Shown piece after piece: positions 1 through 8,500 of a stretch of DNA of 64,000 nucleotides. The notes beneath the pieces are model-generated. The model was not told the DNA's origin and did not search any database. It worked only from the letters and a program-made list of their open reading frames with translations. The position numbers and the translations under genes were made by a program. The DNA comes from CBDBJK01 sp965206395 (lineage in GTDB: Bacteria; Chloroflexota; Dehalococcoidia; Lucifugimonadales; CATOSD01): contig CBDBJK010000038.1 of the NCBI GenBank assembly GCA_965206395.1, forward strand, positions 62,001-126,000, written 5' to 3'. Numbering within the stretch: position 1 is the stretch's first letter; each line of letters opens with the position of its first letter.

Positions 1-1749
1 GACGCATATACGTGGGTCGCCTTCTACGCCGGAAACGCCGGGTCGCTTCTCTTTCTAACCATCGTGTTTTCGGTGCTGTCCACGCTGGCAGTGCTCACCA
101 TTCGCAAGAAGTTGCCATACACTGCCCCATACGCTACTGGTATCATGGCGGTAGTTCTCGTCTTTTTCCTCGGCATCATGGTATTCCTTTCCAACCCTCT
201 TGAGCGTCTGTCAGTCACGCCCGTGGATGGCCAGGGCATCAATCCTCTCCTTGTCCACTTTGGCATGTTTATCCATCCTCCGATGCAAATGACCGGCCTG
301 ATTGTGGTAGCCATCCCCTTCAGCATCGCAATGGGCGCGCTGATGTCAGGTCGTGGCGGACGAGATGAGTGGGTGGATCTGGGCAGAATGTGGGGGATGA
401 TCTCATGGCTGATTCTGACAGTTGGCCTTCTCCTGGGCAGCTGGTGGGCTTATACCATCCTGGGATGGGGCGGATACTGGGCATGGGACCCGGTTGAGAA
501 CTCGGCGTTGCTACCGTGGCTAGCGATGACAGCCTTTGTGCACTCGATCATGGTGCAGAAGCGGCGCGGTATGTTTCGTATGTGGAACATGGTGCTTATC
601 ATTGTCGCTTTCACACTGGCCCAGATGGGAATGTTTATCAATCGCGGCGGCCCCGTCCCTTCCGTACACTCCTTTGCGCAATCGACGATGGGATGGCTCT
701 TTCTGGGTTTCATGGCATTTACGCTCATAGGTTCGCTGGCGGCCTTCGCATGGCGAATGAGTTCACTGAAGAGCCGCGAAAATCTCGACTCGATGCTATC
801 GCGGGAAAGCGCGTTCCTTGCCCAAAACGTCCTCTTCCTGGTCGTTGCGTTTGTGACGCTCTGGGGCACGATTTTCCCTGTGTTCTCGAAGGCCGCGCAA
901 GACGTCACACTTACGGTGGGTGAGCCGTTCTTCAATCTCATCAACGGGCCGTTGCTTCTTGGAATAGTCTTCCTGATGGGAGTCGGGCCGCTTCTACCAT
1001 GGCGCAGGGCTACGACTCGAAACCTTGTGAGGGCGTTGAAGTATCCTTTGGCCGTGGCAGCTGCAACCGGAGCCATACTTTACATAGTTGGATTTCGACA
1101 AGCTCCGGCGCTAGTGGCAATGGCTACGTTTGCGATGGTTACGACAGGCATAGTGCATGAATGGATACGTGGAACGCGCTCTCGGCATAGCAAGGGCGAA
1201 AGCTATCCGGTGGCATTTGGTCGCCTCTTGTCAGGAAACCGACCTCGCTACGGCGGCTATGTCGTCCATCTCGCAATCATAATGCTGGCCGTGGGAGCCA
1301 CCGCGTCATCATTCTACAGCGTTCAGCGAGACCTGGTGATGTCGCCCGGAGACACCTCGACTCTAGGCCAGTATTCGTTTCGCTACATTGGCGTAAATCA
1401 GACGACCTACTCGGATAGGCAGGAAGATGTCGCAGAGTTCGAGGTGTTCGCAGGAGACAAATATCTGGGCATTATGAAGCCTTTCCGAGCGATATATCCC
1501 GACTTTCGGATTGCGGCGACCAGAGGCGCGATTCGCAGCACGCCGATAGAGGATTTTTACATAGTTCCTTCCGAGTTCAATGACGATGGCACCGCTGTTT
1601 TCCGCGTCCTGATAAACCCAATGGTGTGGTGGATGTGGGCGTCCGGGCCAATTCTAGTGCTAGGTGTGCTTCTGGCGTTATCGCCACAGCGTCAGCGTTC
1701 TCCTTCCACGGTCAGGCTTCCCACTCGCACCCGACCTGCCGGGGTGTGA
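1..1749 (+). CDS. ccmF: cytochrome c maturation protein CcmF, 5' end outside window
   Basis: The frame is open from base 1, so the N-terminus is missing; the first visible ATG at 64 is internal. CcmF is the integral-membrane haem lyase component that joins haem to apocytochrome c outside the cytoplasmic membrane. The sequence shows many hydrophobic segments, the GSLLF segment near the left edge, and the tryptophan-rich WWD haem-handling motif around 463-520 (WGGYWAWDPVENSALLPW). A periplasmic loop and a final membrane helix close the protein. It is followed 24 bp later by a CcmI-like gene. The other visible ccm genes (ccmC, ccmD, ccmE) lie 18 kb away. Family assignment is secure. Confidence 0.95.
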   Translation, partial: DAYTWVAFYAGNAGSLLFLTIVFSVLSTLAVLTIRKKLPYTAPYATGIMAVVLVFFLGIMVFLSNPLERLSVTPVDGQGINPLLVHFGMFIHPPMQMTGLIVVAIPFSIAMGALMSGRGGRDEWVDLGRMWGMISWLILTVGLLLGSWWAYTILGWGGYWAWDPVENSALLPWLAMTAFVHSIMVQKRRGMFRMWNMVLIIVAFTLAQMGMFINRGGPVPSVHSFAQSTMGWLFLGFMAFTLIGSLAAFAWRMSSLKSRENLDSMLSRESAFLAQNVLFLVVAFVTLWGTIFPVFSKAAQDVTLTVGEPFFNLINGPLLLGIVFLMGVGPLLPWRRATTRNLVRALKYPLAVAAATGAILYIVGFRQAPALVAMATFAMVTTGIVHEWIRGTRSRHSKGESYPVAFGRLLSGNRPRYGGYVVHLAIIMLAVGATASSFYSVQRDLVMSPGDTSTLGQYSFRYIGVNQTTYSDRQEDVAEFEVFAGDKYLGIMKPFRAIYPDFRIAATRGAIRSTPIEDFYIVPSEFNDDGTAVFRVLINPMVWWMWASGPILVLGVLLALSPQRQRSPSTVRLPTRTRPAGV

Positions 1750-1773
1750 GCATCAGCACGCTGTGATAATCGC

Positions 1774-2178
1774 ATGTTAATCCTGATAACAACTCTTCTG
1801 GTAATGATTCCGGCGTTCGCTATACTTTATCCGTTACTGAGAGGCTTGGGGAAAAACGAGTTCCTGGAAGATGAAAACTCGCCGCAGGCAGAGCTTGCGC
1901 GACGCTGGGACGCGGCTCTCGCCGGGTTGAAAAACGCAGAGCTTGAATTGGCGCTCGGCAACCTGGATGAGGACGACCATCAATGGCTCAGGCGGCAGTA
2001 CTTGACAGAGGCCGCGCTCGTCCTGAAGGGCATGAGGCTTGAGGACGAGCAAGAACAGGAATTCATGGCTCAGGTCGAGCGTGAAGTTCGAGAGGTTCGG
2101 CTTCGTGCTCAGGGCGAGGACGTTGACAGTCAACCGCCAGCCGAATCCTATCCAAGCGAAGAGGCTGCCGGTGAATAG
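1774..2178 (+). CDS. CcmI-like membrane-anchored cytochrome c biogenesis protein
   Basis: A 134-residue protein with one N-terminal membrane helix (about residues 1-23) followed by a charged, Glu/Leu-rich helical region and an acidic tail. This matches the N-terminal anchor plus coiled region of CcmI/CycH, which brings apocytochrome to the haem lyase, but the TPR domain of full-length CcmI is absent. Its position directly behind ccmF supports a role in cytochrome c maturation. The stop codon overlaps the GTG start of the next gene by 8 bases, so the three genes look co-transcribed. The function is inferred from context and topology, not from a diagnostic motif. Confidence 0.7.
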   Translation: MLILITTLLVMIPAFAILYPLLRGLGKNEFLEDENSPQAELARRWDAALAGLKNAELELALGNLDEDDHQWLRRQYLTEAALVLKGMRLEDEQEQEFMAQVEREVREVRLRAQGEDVDSQPPAESYPSEEAAGE

Positions 2179-3352
2179 CCCCTGGTTGATGCTTGGGCTA
2201 GTCGCGCTGACCGCCCTTGCTATATGGGCATGGCCTTGCAGTGTTGCAGAGGCTCAAGAGCAGCAGATTGTCATAGAGGGTCAGATCATTAATGGCACGG
2301 CTGGCGTGAGCAGCGTTGCTGGTCTTGTCGTAGTGCTGCACGAAGATACTCTGACCACCCACAACGACATCGAGACGATCACGGACAGTGCGGGAAACTT
2401 CCGGTTCGAAGGAGTCGTGCTAGACTCCACGGCCTCGCATGGCGTGTCTGTAAATTACCAGGGCGCACTTTACGGCACGGATGCAGATTTTTCCACAGGC
2501 TCTCCCGTATCGCTCATGATTTACGATACCACCGAGAGCGAAGACTTCATAACAGCGGCGGCGTCATCCGTGTTATTCGCGTCGGTGAACGAGTCTACGC
2601 AAACCATATCCGCCCTGGAAATCATCAAGATCGTCAATGGCTCTGACCGCACCTATGTGCCTGGACCTGATCCAATGAACCTGCTGAGATTCGGTCTCCC
2701 ACCGGGTGCGAGGGATCTTCAAGTGGATACAGCACTTTTGGGAGCTGACTACGCCCAGGTCGACAGGGGCTTCGCTCTGCTGGCAAGTGTGCCACCTGGG
2801 GAGCATGAGGTCATGTTCGCTTACGAGTTCCCCTACTCAGGTGATGAAGCAACCTTCACGAAATCGTTTCGCTACGGGGCTGATAGCCTACGCATACTTG
2901 CTCCAGAGGGGACGTTGAAATTATCGGGTGACCAGGTTGGCACTATGGATAGCATCGTAATCGGAGAGCGTTCGTACCAGCTTCTTGAGGCCACCAGCCT
3001 GCCAAAGGGAGCGCAAATATCCTTGAAGCTTGAAGGGCTGCCAGAGCGATCGCTGATTGAGGGTCTAGGCCAGCGGATAAAGACAGTCCGTTTCGAGTAC
3101 ACCATTCCGGTAGCCTTTGGGCTGATGATGCTGGCGATCATCGGGTTTATCTTGATGAAAAAGGCGAAAGAGGAGCGTGGAAAAACCGTAACGTCGTCTG
3201 GCGAATCGATTGCGTACGAGGAGCGGCAGGTTGTCAGGCAGATGATTGCAGACCTCGAACAGGGTTTCAAGGCTGGCTCAATAGATGAAGACGACTACAG
3301 GCGAAGGCGCAAAGTTCTGGAAATGAGGCTAACCTCTCTGGTACGAGGCTAG
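2171..3352 (+). CDS. secreted protein with C-terminal membrane anchor, ccm-linked, unknown function
   Basis: A longer frame is open from 2039, but the GTG at 2171 is preferred: it gives a proper signal peptide (MNSPWLMLGLVALTALAIWA, then a VAEA-Q-like cleavage site), has GAGG 8 bases upstream and overlaps the preceding stop as coupled genes do. The 393-residue protein has an N-terminal beta-rich region resembling carboxypeptidase-regulatory (transthyretin-like) domains, with a DSAGNFRFEGV segment, then a second beta-rich region. One membrane helix lies near residues 315-335, and a charged cytoplasmic tail has a short SHOCT-like end. Following ccmF and the CcmI-like gene, it may assist cytochrome c assembly. 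That role is inference only. Confidence 0.75.
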   Translation: MNSPWLMLGLVALTALAIWAWPCSVAEAQEQQIVIEGQIINGTAGVSSVAGLVVVLHEDTLTTHNDIETITDSAGNFRFEGVVLDSTASHGVSVNYQGALYGTDADFSTGSPVSLMIYDTTESEDFITAAASSVLFASVNESTQTISALEIIKIVNGSDRTYVPGPDPMNLLRFGLPPGARDLQVDTALLGADYAQVDRGFALLASVPPGEHEVMFAYEFPYSGDEATFTKSFRYGADSLRILAPEGTLKLSGDQVGTMDSIVIGERSYQLLEATSLPKGAQISLKLEGLPERSLIEGLGQRIKTVRFEYTIPVAFGLMMLAIIGFILMKKAKEERGKTVTSSGESIAYEERQVVRQMIADLEQGFKAGSIDEDDYRRRRKVLEMRLTSLVRG

Positions 3353-3367
3353 CCGGTCAAATTGACG

Positions 3368-3955
3368 TTATACCGTCTGGGCTTCCGTGCTTTCATCCCT
3401 GGCACGCTTGGTGTACTCGGTGGCGAGCATACCCATCACAACCGAATCGAACCTTGAGCCTTCGTGGGGGCGGCTCTTTCGCAGCGTGCCTTCGTGCACG
3501 AAGCCAAGGTGGGTAAATAGTGTTAGCGCGGCCGTATTGTATTCAGGTATGTCTGCCCACACCCTGTAAAGGCCGTACTCATCGAATGCAGCCTCCAGGG
3601 TGGCCCTCATACTCAAGGTGCCATAGCCTTGATGCCACAGGTCTTTTCGACCGATAAGTACCGAGACCTGTCCATCGCCGAGGGAATCCTCTATGGCGAT
3701 ATGCACCTCGCCTATGTGCTCCCCCTCCTCGCTGTAAATGGACATGATGCGATGCTCGGGATTGTTGAAAATCCTGTCAAACTGCTCTTGAGAGGCGTGT
3801 TCGACCTCCGCTGGATGGTAACCTAAGTGGGCGGGATCACCATACGAATAGCGTCCGAACCAGCTTTCAGATACCTCCTCGTCTTCGAGCCACTGCCTGA
3901 TATGAGATACGTCCTCCCTGGTGACCTTCCTCAGCGTTACATTGTGTAGGGGCAT
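3368..3955 (-). CDS. GNAT-family N-acetyltransferase (RimJ/RimL type)
   Basis: A 195-residue acetyl-CoA-dependent transferase. The core GNAT fold is visible: an N-terminal TLRKVTREDVSHIRQW strand-helix, the acetyl-CoA loop with a Q/GxGYGT signature (LWHQGYGT), and the C-terminal YNTAALTLFTHLGFVHEG segment typical of the RimJ/RimL branch. The frame is open further upstream to 4165, but AAGGAGG lies 6 bases before the ATG at 3955 and the upstream extension is not family-like. The substrate is unknown. It converges with the ccm-linked genes, with only 15 bases between stops. Confidence 0.85.
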   Translation of the reverse strand: MPLHNVTLRKVTREDVSHIRQWLEDEEVSESWFGRYSYGDPAHLGYHPAEVEHASQEQFDRIFNNPEHRIMSIYSEEGEHIGEVHIAIEDSLGDGQVSVLIGRKDLWHQGYGTLSMRATLEAAFDEYGLYRVWADIPEYNTAALTLFTHLGFVHEGTLRKSRPHEGSRFDSVVMGMLATEYTKRARDESTEAQTV

Positions 3956-4205
3956 TGCCATCCTCCTTAAGGGTGACGAGAAAATCAGGAAAAGGAAATC
4001 AAATAATAATGGCCCATTATTCAACGGGATTCGGCTTGCACCAATACTATCAGAGGAATGTATGCATGGCAATGCAAGATTCTGCACCGAAAACCACGTG
4101 TGAGACCTTGTTGTTCGCCAGGTGCTTCTGTACTGCCTTACTATGAGTTGTGGAAGCGTATTCATGAAGGAAAAGTTGCTTCAGGGGCTAGGTTGTGTTG
4201 ACATT

Positions 4206-4574
4206 TCATCTGAGCCATATGAGAGCACCGACGAAGTTCAAGAATCCCAGGAAACGCGATGACAGCTTGTCAAAGCGAGAGAAGATATGCCGGTAGTGCT
4301 TGATCTTGTTGATGAAACACTCCACAAGGTGGCGCTCTCGGTAAAGGTACTCATCATACTCTCGTGGCGTCTTTCGATTTGACCGAGGTGGAATCACAGG
4401 TAACGCGCCCCTGCCCAGGATGCATTGGAGAAAATCCATCGAATCGTATCCCTTATCAGCAATCACATGCTCGGTTTCGAAATCAGCTATCAATGCCTGT
4501 GCCTGGGTGATGTCGTGACGTTGACCTGCTGTGAGCTCAAAGCGCAACGGGTTGCCCAATCCATCCACGCTCAC
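4206..4574 (-). CDS. IS5-family transposase, C-terminal frame (orfB)
   Basis: 122 residues forming the C-terminal half of the transposase: an HDITQAQALI segment, the second catalytic Asp in VIADKGYDS, and the Y(2)R(3)E(6)K-type signature YRERHLVECFINKIKHYR with the catalytic Glu. It overlaps orfA by 4 bases. The reading frame of this half can be followed upstream to an A7 run near 4636-4642 inside orfA, so a -1 ribosomal frameshift there would make the full-length enzyme, a known strategy in this IS group. Confidence 0.85.
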   Translation of the reverse strand: MSVDGLGNPLRFELTAGQRHDITQAQALIADFETEHVIADKGYDSMDFLQCILGRGALPVIPPRSNRKTPREYDEYLYRERHLVECFINKIKHYRHIFSRFDKLSSRFLGFLNFVGALIWLR

Positions 4575-4966
4575 GTGGATCTTGGTACTGAACCCGCCTC
4601 GGCTCCGGCCAAGAGCTTGGGCCGATTGGCCACCGTTTTTTTGGAGGCTCCAGCAGCACAGGGATGAGCGCGAACCACAGTGCTATCAATGATGACATGC
4701 TCCATATCGGGGTCTTGCACAAAATGCTGATGCATTCGTTCCCATACACCCTTTTCACACCAGCGTGCGAAGCGCTTATATACGCTGTTCCAGTGACCGT
4801 AGTGCTCAGGCAGCAGTCTCCAAGGAGCACCACTTCGTGCCATCCACAGGATGGCCTCGACGTAGCGCCTGCAATCGTCCTCCTCTCCAACGTAGAGGTC
4901 TGGGCATGAGCGCAGAAATTCAAGGATTTTCGACCATTGTTCATTGCGTAATTCAGTCGTTGACAT
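4571..4966 (-). CDS. IS5-family transposase, N-terminal frame (orfA)
   Basis: The N-terminal half of the transposase. It has the DUF4096-type insertion-element domain (EAILWMARSGAPWRLLPEHYGHWNSVYKRFARW) and ends near the first catalytic Asp region (IIDSTVVRAH). The ATG at 4966 (MSTTELRN) is chosen; the frame also opens with a TTG at 4984. After the run of seven A the frame continues to a short nonsense tail, while the -1 frame reads QSAQALGRSRGGFSTKIHV, the expected family sequence joining orfB. Confidence 0.85.
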   Translation of the reverse strand: MSTTELRNEQWSKILEFLRSCPDLYVGEEDDCRRYVEAILWMARSGAPWRLLPEHYGHWNSVYKRFARWCEKGVWERMHQHFVQDPDMEHVIIDSTVVRAHPCAAGASKKTVANRPKLLAGAEAGSVPRST

Positions 4967-4997
4967 GTATCCATTATGCACCAAATGTCAACACAAC

Positions 4998-6245
4998 CTA
5001 GCCATCTCCTGCCACCTTCTGCCCGGCTAACTGGGTTGCGGTCTTGGGCAACTTCAGCATTGAAAGAATCACGGCCCCCACCAGCACTACACTGCCGCCA
5101 AACAGAAAGACGCTTGAGACTCCATAGTTGTCGGCGATAATTCCCGCGAAAATAGGCGAGAGCGTCCCCAGGAAGCTCGCTCCATATATGAGCGAGACTA
5201 CGGTCGATTGGACTTCATCTCCCGCCACGTCCATTGCCGCTGCTATGAAAAGGGTATGCAGCGAATATAGCACTGTTCCCATCGCTATTATCGTGAGAAT
5301 CAACTGCGCTCCAGAGTCCGCGAAATTCAATGCGAAGAACAGCAGAGCCATCCCGATCATCGCAGGAACGAGTACAATCTTTCGCCCAAACTTGTCCGAC
5401 AGGAAACCCATAAGCGGTTGCGAACCAACGCCTACCAACTGTGCTAGCGAAAGGTAGATGGCTACCCGTGTTGGGGAAAACGCGAGGTCTTCTCTCAGGT
5501 AAACCGGAAGGAATATCGATATTGAGCTTTGACCTACACTGCGGAACGCCGTGACGATGAACAACACAAACAGCGCTCTTTTCTTCAAGAGAGAGGCCAA
5601 TGACACAAAATAGGCTCGTGTCGATGTCGAGCCAACTACCTGTCCTCCAGGAACGCTGCGCATCATGCTCCAGATGAGGAACGCGCCCAATAGCGCTGGG
5701 AACAAACTTGCATGTAAAACGTCGCGCCACATGAGAAATGTCAGCAAGCCCGCAGCGGTGATAGGGCCTAACACTTCGCCTACGCTGCCTCCCGTGCCAT
5801 GCAACGATATAGCGAAACCGCGTTTGTCTGGAAACCTGCGTGAGAGCGCTCCAATCGCGGGCGGGTGATATAAAGAAGGCCCGATGCCAACCAACAACAT
5901 AGCCAAAAACATGACCCAGTAGTTGGGTGCGCTTCCCAGAAGAAAATATGATCCCCCCAACAGCAACAGAGAAATACCAAGCATCATCGACGCACGATTG
6001 GCGAAACGGTCGCCCAGATACCCTGCTGCTATCGTCGTCACCCAGCTAGTAGCCTGCCGAGAAAACACCAACACCCCGAACTGAGTTGCGCTCAACCCCA
6101 GACCAATCTTGATCTCAGGCAGCAGGATTGTTTGCAACCCTGAGTTGTAAATGTGTTTTATCGCATGACCCAGAATTACCGTAACAGCGAGTCGATTGCG
6201 GCCTCTTCTGAGTTCACGCGTTACCAGTATTGGTTCCGTAGACAC
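4998..6245 (-). CDS. major facilitator superfamily transporter
   Basis: 415 residues with about twelve hydrophobic segments and the MFS loop signatures GYLGDRFANR (between helices 2 and 3) and GFLSDKFGRK (between helices 8 and 9). It resembles the fosmidomycin-resistance/sugar-efflux branch. The substrate cannot be deduced. Translation starts at GTG 6245, with GGGAGG 7 bases upstream. The stop codon (TAG, read on the minus strand at 4998-5000) lies inside the CTAG flank of the adjacent IS5-family element. Rejoining the flanks restores the same stop, so the protein was not shortened by the insertion. Confidence 0.88.
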   Translation of the reverse strand: MSTEPILVTRELRRGRNRLAVTVILGHAIKHIYNSGLQTILLPEIKIGLGLSATQFGVLVFSRQATSWVTTIAAGYLGDRFANRASMMLGISLLLLGGSYFLLGSAPNYWVMFLAMLLVGIGPSLYHPPAIGALSRRFPDKRGFAISLHGTGGSVGEVLGPITAAGLLTFLMWRDVLHASLFPALLGAFLIWSMMRSVPGGQVVGSTSTRAYFVSLASLLKKRALFVLFIVTAFRSVGQSSISIFLPVYLREDLAFSPTRVAIYLSLAQLVGVGSQPLMGFLSDKFGRKIVLVPAMIGMALLFFALNFADSGAQLILTIIAMGTVLYSLHTLFIAAAMDVAGDEVQSTVVSLIYGASFLGTLSPIFAGIIADNYGVSSVFLFGGSVVLVGAVILSMLKLPKTATQLAGQKVAGDG

Positions 6246-6357
6246 CTGTTCGCCTCCCGTGGGTCATCAAAATCAGCGCCCATTGTAGCACTCATCGTGA
6301 AGGATTTCACGTAATTGTCTTCACCCATGTTCAGGTAAACCTACGTATTCTGAGAGA

Positions 6358-6557
6358 CTGCCCAAAGAAGATGGCACTGTTGACGTAGCCCTGATAAACG
6401 CCATAATCAACCTGAACACTGACCGGAGCACAACTTTCGCGAACTCGCACGAGTCGTCCGGGAGGATGGCACAGTAAACGACGCCGAGATAATACTACGC
6501 GAGCTTTTACTGAAAGAAGTGCAGGGGAGCGAGACCAACTGGTTCGTCCGAAGATGA
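6358..6557 (+). pseudogene. possible remnant of a coding region with a duplicated EDGTV motif
   Basis: The 366-bp gap 6246-6611 holds no intact gene, but two plus-strand frames carry protein-like text. One, from 6358, reads LPKEDGTVDVALINAIINLN and stops at 6475. The other, from 6435, reads RELARVVREDGTVNDAEIIL and stops at 6555. The two segments share an EDGTV-x-(D/V)-A pattern, as if a repeated domain had been frameshifted. No start codon or ribosome binding site fits. I do not recognise the parent protein. Confidence 0.3.
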
Positions 6558-6611
6558 GATAGTTTCGACTAAAATGAGTCGCCGTATGTTAGCAGTTACG
6601 AATGTTGCCTC

Positions 6612-7568
6612 TTAAAACGGCAACTCCCGTCCGATGCCTTTTTCTTTCGCTAGCTCGTATATCCTCATGCCTGCGGCAATGTCCTCCAAAGCTATGCCTT
6701 GCGATTCGAACAGGCTAATGTCGTCGGCGCTGACTCGGCCCGGCGCTCTGCCCGCAACTACTTCTGAAAGGTTGCGCACCTGTTCCCACCGGATGATACC
6801 CTGTTCGATGGGGTAGATAAGATCGCCGCACTCGATCTTAGCCTGCTCAACGTCGTCCGCCACGATAACGCTGGAGCGCCTCACAGCCTCATCGTCCAAC
6901 TCGCGGCGCATCCAGTGGTTGGACCCGGCGGCGTTTATGTGAGCACCCGCACTCAGCCAATCCCCATTAAGGACTGGCGTGGACGAGTTTGTGATGATTA
7001 TGACGATGTCCGAGCCTTTGACGCACGCTTCGGCGCTGGCAGTCACCATAACGTTTACGCCAAGCTTCTGACCAATTTCTGCGGCGAAACTCTCCCTGTG
7101 TTCAGGTGTACGGCTGAAGACCTTAACCGTGCGTATATCACGGACGCGGCATACAGCCTCCAGTTGAGTCTGCGCCTGTTTTCCGGCTCCGATGATGCCA
7201 ACTGCGGACGCGTCCTCTCTCGCCATGTATCTGGTTGCCACTCCGCTTGCCGCACCGGTGCGAATCTGTCCCAGGGCAGAGGCCTCGATTAAGGCCAGCA
7301 ACTCGCCCGTATCGGTGCTGGAAAGTTGGACGTAAAACCTCGCTGGATGACCTCGTGTGGCTCCATACGCCTTCAACCCCATCACTCCCATCCCCGGCGC
7401 GGCTGCCGTCATGAAAATGAAAGATCCGTTAGGCAGTCTCATCCGAGAGCGTGGGCTGTTCGTCGCCTTGCCCTCAGCCTGAAGCCTGAATACTTCCTCT
7501 AGTGCCTCAAGCGCGATGTCCATCGTCAGAAGTCCAGTGACATCTTGTTCTGTCAGTAGTAATGCCAA
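6612..7568 (-). CDS. ornithine cyclodeaminase / mu-crystallin family protein
   Basis: 318 residues of the NAD(P)-binding family that includes ornithine cyclodeaminase, alanine dehydrogenase (archaeal type) and ketimine reductases. The Rossmann nucleotide motif GIIGAGKQAQTQLEA is clear. The N-terminal MRLPNG-x-FI region and the K in GLKAYGA match substrate-carboxylate contacts of the family. Translation appears to start at TTG 7568, with AAGGGG 7 bases upstream; no ATG in this frame fits. The precise substrate cannot be told from sequence, since members act on ornithine, alanine, lysine-derived imines and others. Confidence 0.88.
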   Translation of the reverse strand: MALLLTEQDVTGLLTMDIALEALEEVFRLQAEGKATNSPRSRMRLPNGSFIFMTAAAPGMGVMGLKAYGATRGHPARFYVQLSSTDTGELLALIEASALGQIRTGAASGVATRYMAREDASAVGIIGAGKQAQTQLEAVCRVRDIRTVKVFSRTPEHRESFAAEIGQKLGVNVMVTASAEACVKGSDIVIIITNSSTPVLNGDWLSAGAHINAAGSNHWMRRELDDEAVRRSSVIVADDVEQAKIECGDLIYPIEQGIIRWEQVRNLSEVVAGRAPGRVSADDISLFESQGIALEDIAAGMRIYELAKEKGIGRELPF

Positions 7569-7778
7569 TTCATATCCCCTTGCCTTGAATGACGGATGTG
7601 GCCCAAGTTTAGCACGGATGGATAATCCAGTAGAGTATACGATTTCGAATCATCATGAGGAATTTCACAAATTCCTCATACATGAAGCCTGTTTCATCAC
7701 ACCTTCCTCACAAGCTTACATATAGCATTGAGATCAAGGTAGTAATTAACAGACACAGTAAGTGAGAGGAGACAAACA

Positions 7779-8407
7779 GTGAGGATTGGGAACTTGAACC
7801 TGCCGCTGACTGTTGGAGCATTCCTGAGTTTGGTTGCTATCGTAGCCATAGGCTGCGGCTCCACAGAGGTCAGCGGATTAGAAGACGGTGTAGTGGCAAA
7901 TGTTATTGAAGTTACCCAGGCTGAAGACAGTGCCTTGGCTGCGAATACCAGCGAAGACGGCCATGACGAGGCCGTAGCAGCCCATGATGATGCCGACGGC
8001 CATGATGACGACATGGAAGTTCACGATGACGCGCTGGATGCCGGGGACGGCAATGTGTTTGAAATCACGCTGAACGTCGTAGAGGGCAGACACTGGGGAT
8101 TTGATCCAGAGGTCATAGAAGTTTCCGTCGGACAACGTGTGAGTCTAACGCTGGTCAACGGCGGAAACGCCGAGCATGACGTAGAGGTAGCAGGACTTCT
8201 AGCTGAACACATCGAAATCGCGGGGAGCATGGCGCACAGCGACAGCGCTGCGGTCACGATGCCGATGTTGTCGCCGCACACGCAATGGCAGGCACTATTT
8301 CCTCCGTGACATTCACGCCAACGAAGGCGGGCGAGTACGAATTTGCCTGCACACTTCCTGGTCACAAGGAAGCAGGGATGGTTGGCAAACTGATAGTTAC
8401 AAACTAG
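7779..8407 (+). pseudogene. cupredoxin-domain lipoprotein gene with single-base frameshift
   Basis: It starts at GTG 7779 with GAGAGGAG upstream. It has a lipoprotein signal (VAIVAIGCGS), a His/Asp-rich linker (about residues 60-90, many HD pairs that could bind metal), then a plastocyanin-like domain (WGFDPEVIEVSVGQRVSLTLVN). The first frame runs out at 8309. At about 8257 the family sequence continues in another frame (DADVVAAHAMAG, then YEFACTLPGHKEAGMVGKL) to the stop at 8405-8407, which supplies the copper ligands Cys, His and Met. Loss of one base after GTCAC explains this. Either the gene is a fresh pseudogene or the base is a sequencing error. A strong terminator follows. Confidence 0.85.
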
Positions 8408-8452
8408 AGAGCGCAAAACGTCGGTTAGAACGCACAGCCTCCACAGAATCCG

Positions 8453-8487
8453 AAGCGGCCTCGACTCTTGAGTCGAGGCCGCTTTTT
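8453..8487 (+). terminator. rho-independent terminator after cupredoxin gene
   Basis: A perfect 15-bp stem (8453-8467 with 8470-8484) around a minimal loop is followed by TTTTT on the plus strand. It sits 45 bases after the cupredoxin stop codon and directly before the convergent end of thiD. Confidence 0.92.
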
Positions 8488-8500
8488 CATGCGAAGGTTC

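Larger units (their letters stand above)
4186..5003 (-). mobile_element. IS5-family insertion sequence (copy A)
   Basis: Perfect 21-bp inverted repeats lie at 4186-4206 and 4983-5003 (starting GGCTAGGTTGTGTTGAC). They enclose two overlapping minus-strand frames that together encode a DDE transposase. The repeat contains CTAG at both ends (4188-4191 and 4998-5001). In IS427-like members of the IS5 family the target duplication is a YTAR tetranucleotide, so the element proper may be 4192-4997 (806 bp) with a CTAG duplication. Both ends and both frames look intact, so it could be active. The right-hand CTAG supplies the stop codon of the neighbouring MFS gene. Confidence 0.9.

Noticed and set aside
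450..1076. A 208-codon minus-strand frame opposite ccmF
   Set aside because: Shadow of ccmF codon bias; no protein-like motifs.
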